Source: Oehlia diaphana
Lineage: Eukaryota; Glomeromycota; Glomeromycetes; Glomerales; Glomeraceae
Length of the DNA: 20,332 nt
Assembly: GCA_003833135.1 (NCBI GenBank)
Contig: QZLH01001903.1
Location: 1 to 20,332 of the forward strand
Direction: 5' to 3'
Shown: one piece after another, positions 18,949 to 20,332 of the stretch
How positions within the stretch are numbered: the first letter of the stretch is position 1
Layout: each line of letters opens with the position of its first letter
Notes under the pieces: model-generated
Databases searched by the model: none
Told to the model about the DNA's origin: nothing
The model's input: the letters and a program-made list of their open reading frames with translations, nothing else
Program-made: the position numbers and the translations under genes

Positions 18949-20220
18949 CATTATTTTTCATTATTTTTCTTTATTATAAATTTCTTTATTTCTTTCTCCC
19001 CGGTACCGGTATGAAATTTTTACATACTGATATTACCCGATACAAAACACACGAATCACATAAATAATCGCGTGATAAAATAATGAAAAAATTAGGGTCA
19101 ATGAGATATATTTAGTTAAAATATTACGTAATATTTAATATTTTGATACAAATCGTTATTGTTTCTTTACAGAATAACATGTTTTATTATGCACTAATAT
19201 AAAATTAGTAAATTCAAGCCAAAAAATCATAACCTAATTAACCTAATTGACAATAATTCCCGCCCAAAAAAAAAAAAAAGATGTGATACGAGTAATTTTA
19301 AATAAATTATCATGTGAAAAAAAAGAAAATTCTTTCACATGTGGAATTTCCTAAAAGAAAACTAGCCCAAAGAAAAATAAAAAAAATCCAAGTTTTTATT
19401 GTAAATGACTTGTTGGTAAGTGGTAAACTTAAATTTATTATATATTCCTGTTTATCCGTCTCATTTAAAAATCCCAAATTCATAATTTAAAATAATAAAA
19501 ATTTTCAAATACATTAAAACCCAAAAAGGGACTTTTTCAAAGAGAATGACCGTATGACACAATCACATAAATAATTACCGCCACACATTAAAGTACAATG
19601 AGAATATACAATGGTTTCTTATTTAAAAATGATTTGTTTTAAAAAATGTATTTTACATTTATAGTTAACAAGAATCTTTTCCCTCCACAATGAGATCTGG
19701 TAATACCTGGTTTTTTCCAATTGGCATTTTCAAGGGAAAAGATCATCTAAGATAACCCCTTAGAACCGTTTTGAACTTTGGGAAAAAAAACCTGATTAAC
19801 CTGATTATTTGCGTCAGATATATGAAATATAACAGATTTACGTTGGTGGATCTTTTCCTTAAATTACCTGTTGTAAAACTAGATATTTTGGATCGACGTA
19901 CGATATATTTTTTTCTTTTTGACTACAATCTCTGTTAAAACAATGGGACATAAAAAATAAGAATTGATTCATGTTGTGAAACATCAAAAAAGAAAAAAAA
20001 AATTTTTTGTTTAGTTTAAAAAAATGGTTAATGTCATTTTTGTTAAACAAACACGTGATAAAGAGATAAAAAAAACCACACGTCAAAAAGAAAAAAAGAA
20101 AAACGACAATACTAAAAGAAAAATTTCTGAGATTTATTAAAAATTTGATATTTAACTAAATCTTAGGTTACATAGATATATATGCATAACCGTTTTTGTT
20201 TTTTTTTACTAGATTCTCTT
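18949..20220. other. intergenic, no gene recognised
   Basis: This stretch holds no coding frame with protein-like composition and no RNA gene. Small features are a CCGGTACCGGTA palindromic patch near 19001, duplicated AACCTAATT words near 19234, and a GATCTTTTCC word that recurs in both orientations (near 19674, 19735 and 19849). There is also a CACGTGATAA at 20052. It may contain eroded repeats. Confidence 0.5.
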
Positions 20221-20238
20221 TTTTATTTTTCTTTTTTT

Positions 20239-20241
<3 letters not shown>

Positions 20242-20332
<91 letters not shown>
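20242..20332 (+). repeat. long poly-T tract at window end
   Basis: A run of 35 T (20242-20276) is followed by ACTC and then at least 52 T up to the last base. Such length suggests either a genuine homopolymer block, possibly a retroelement poly-A tail in reverse, or a sequencing or assembly limit. Confidence 0.85.

Noticed and set aside
19859..20086. 75-codon minus-strand frame near the right end
   Set aside because: It is a low-complexity Phe/Lys/Asn composition with no motif.

Overview
The window is a eukaryotic nuclear segment, most probably from an arbuscular mycorrhizal fungus of the Rhizophagus (Glomeromycotina) type. The reasons are extreme A+T richness, many homopolymer runs, short spliceosomal introns of about 66-132 nt, fungal housekeeping genes, a two-domain small metallothionein, and an intron-bearing nuclear tRNA-Ile. 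The genus is inferred from general character; no database comparison was possible.

Positions 1-7900 form an AT-rich gene desert. Inside it are short direct and inverted repeats, a well-delimited hAT-type MITE with an 8-bp target duplication (5866-6352), and a decayed fragment that resembles the C-terminus of a pogo/tigger transposase (7023-7169). Positions 7900-9450 hold a metallothionein gene with one intron, preceded by a tandem promoter array, and then a 60-residue B12D/MLRQ-like membrane protein gene.

Positions 9970-13218 carry three genes on the minus strand: a small membrane protein of unknown function, a THOC5-like mRNA-export subunit in four exons, and an intronless UDP-glucose 4-epimerase. 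A promoter region of about 480 bp separates the epimerase from RPC40/POLR1C, which encodes the AC40 subunit shared by RNA polymerases I and III. RPC40 lies on the plus strand in nine exons (13701-15455). It runs tail-to-tail, with only 10 nt between stop codons, into a minus-strand gene for a putative mitochondrial single-pass coiled-coil protein. COQ5, the ubiquinone C-methyltransferase gene (five exons, minus strand), follows, and then a tRNA-Ile(AAU) gene whose intron is self-complementary. From 18225 to the end there is only low-complexity sequence, a 29-bp tandem repeat and a long poly-T tail.

The genes are mostly housekeeping functions: transcription, mRNA export, sugar-nucleotide metabolism, ubiquinone and respiration, and metal buffering. 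They do not form a pathway or operon. I see no convincing new multi-gene system. The most interesting signals are the repeat array immediately upstream of the metallothionein TATA box, the MITE, the overlapping convergent gene pair, and the bacterial-type intronless epimerase.
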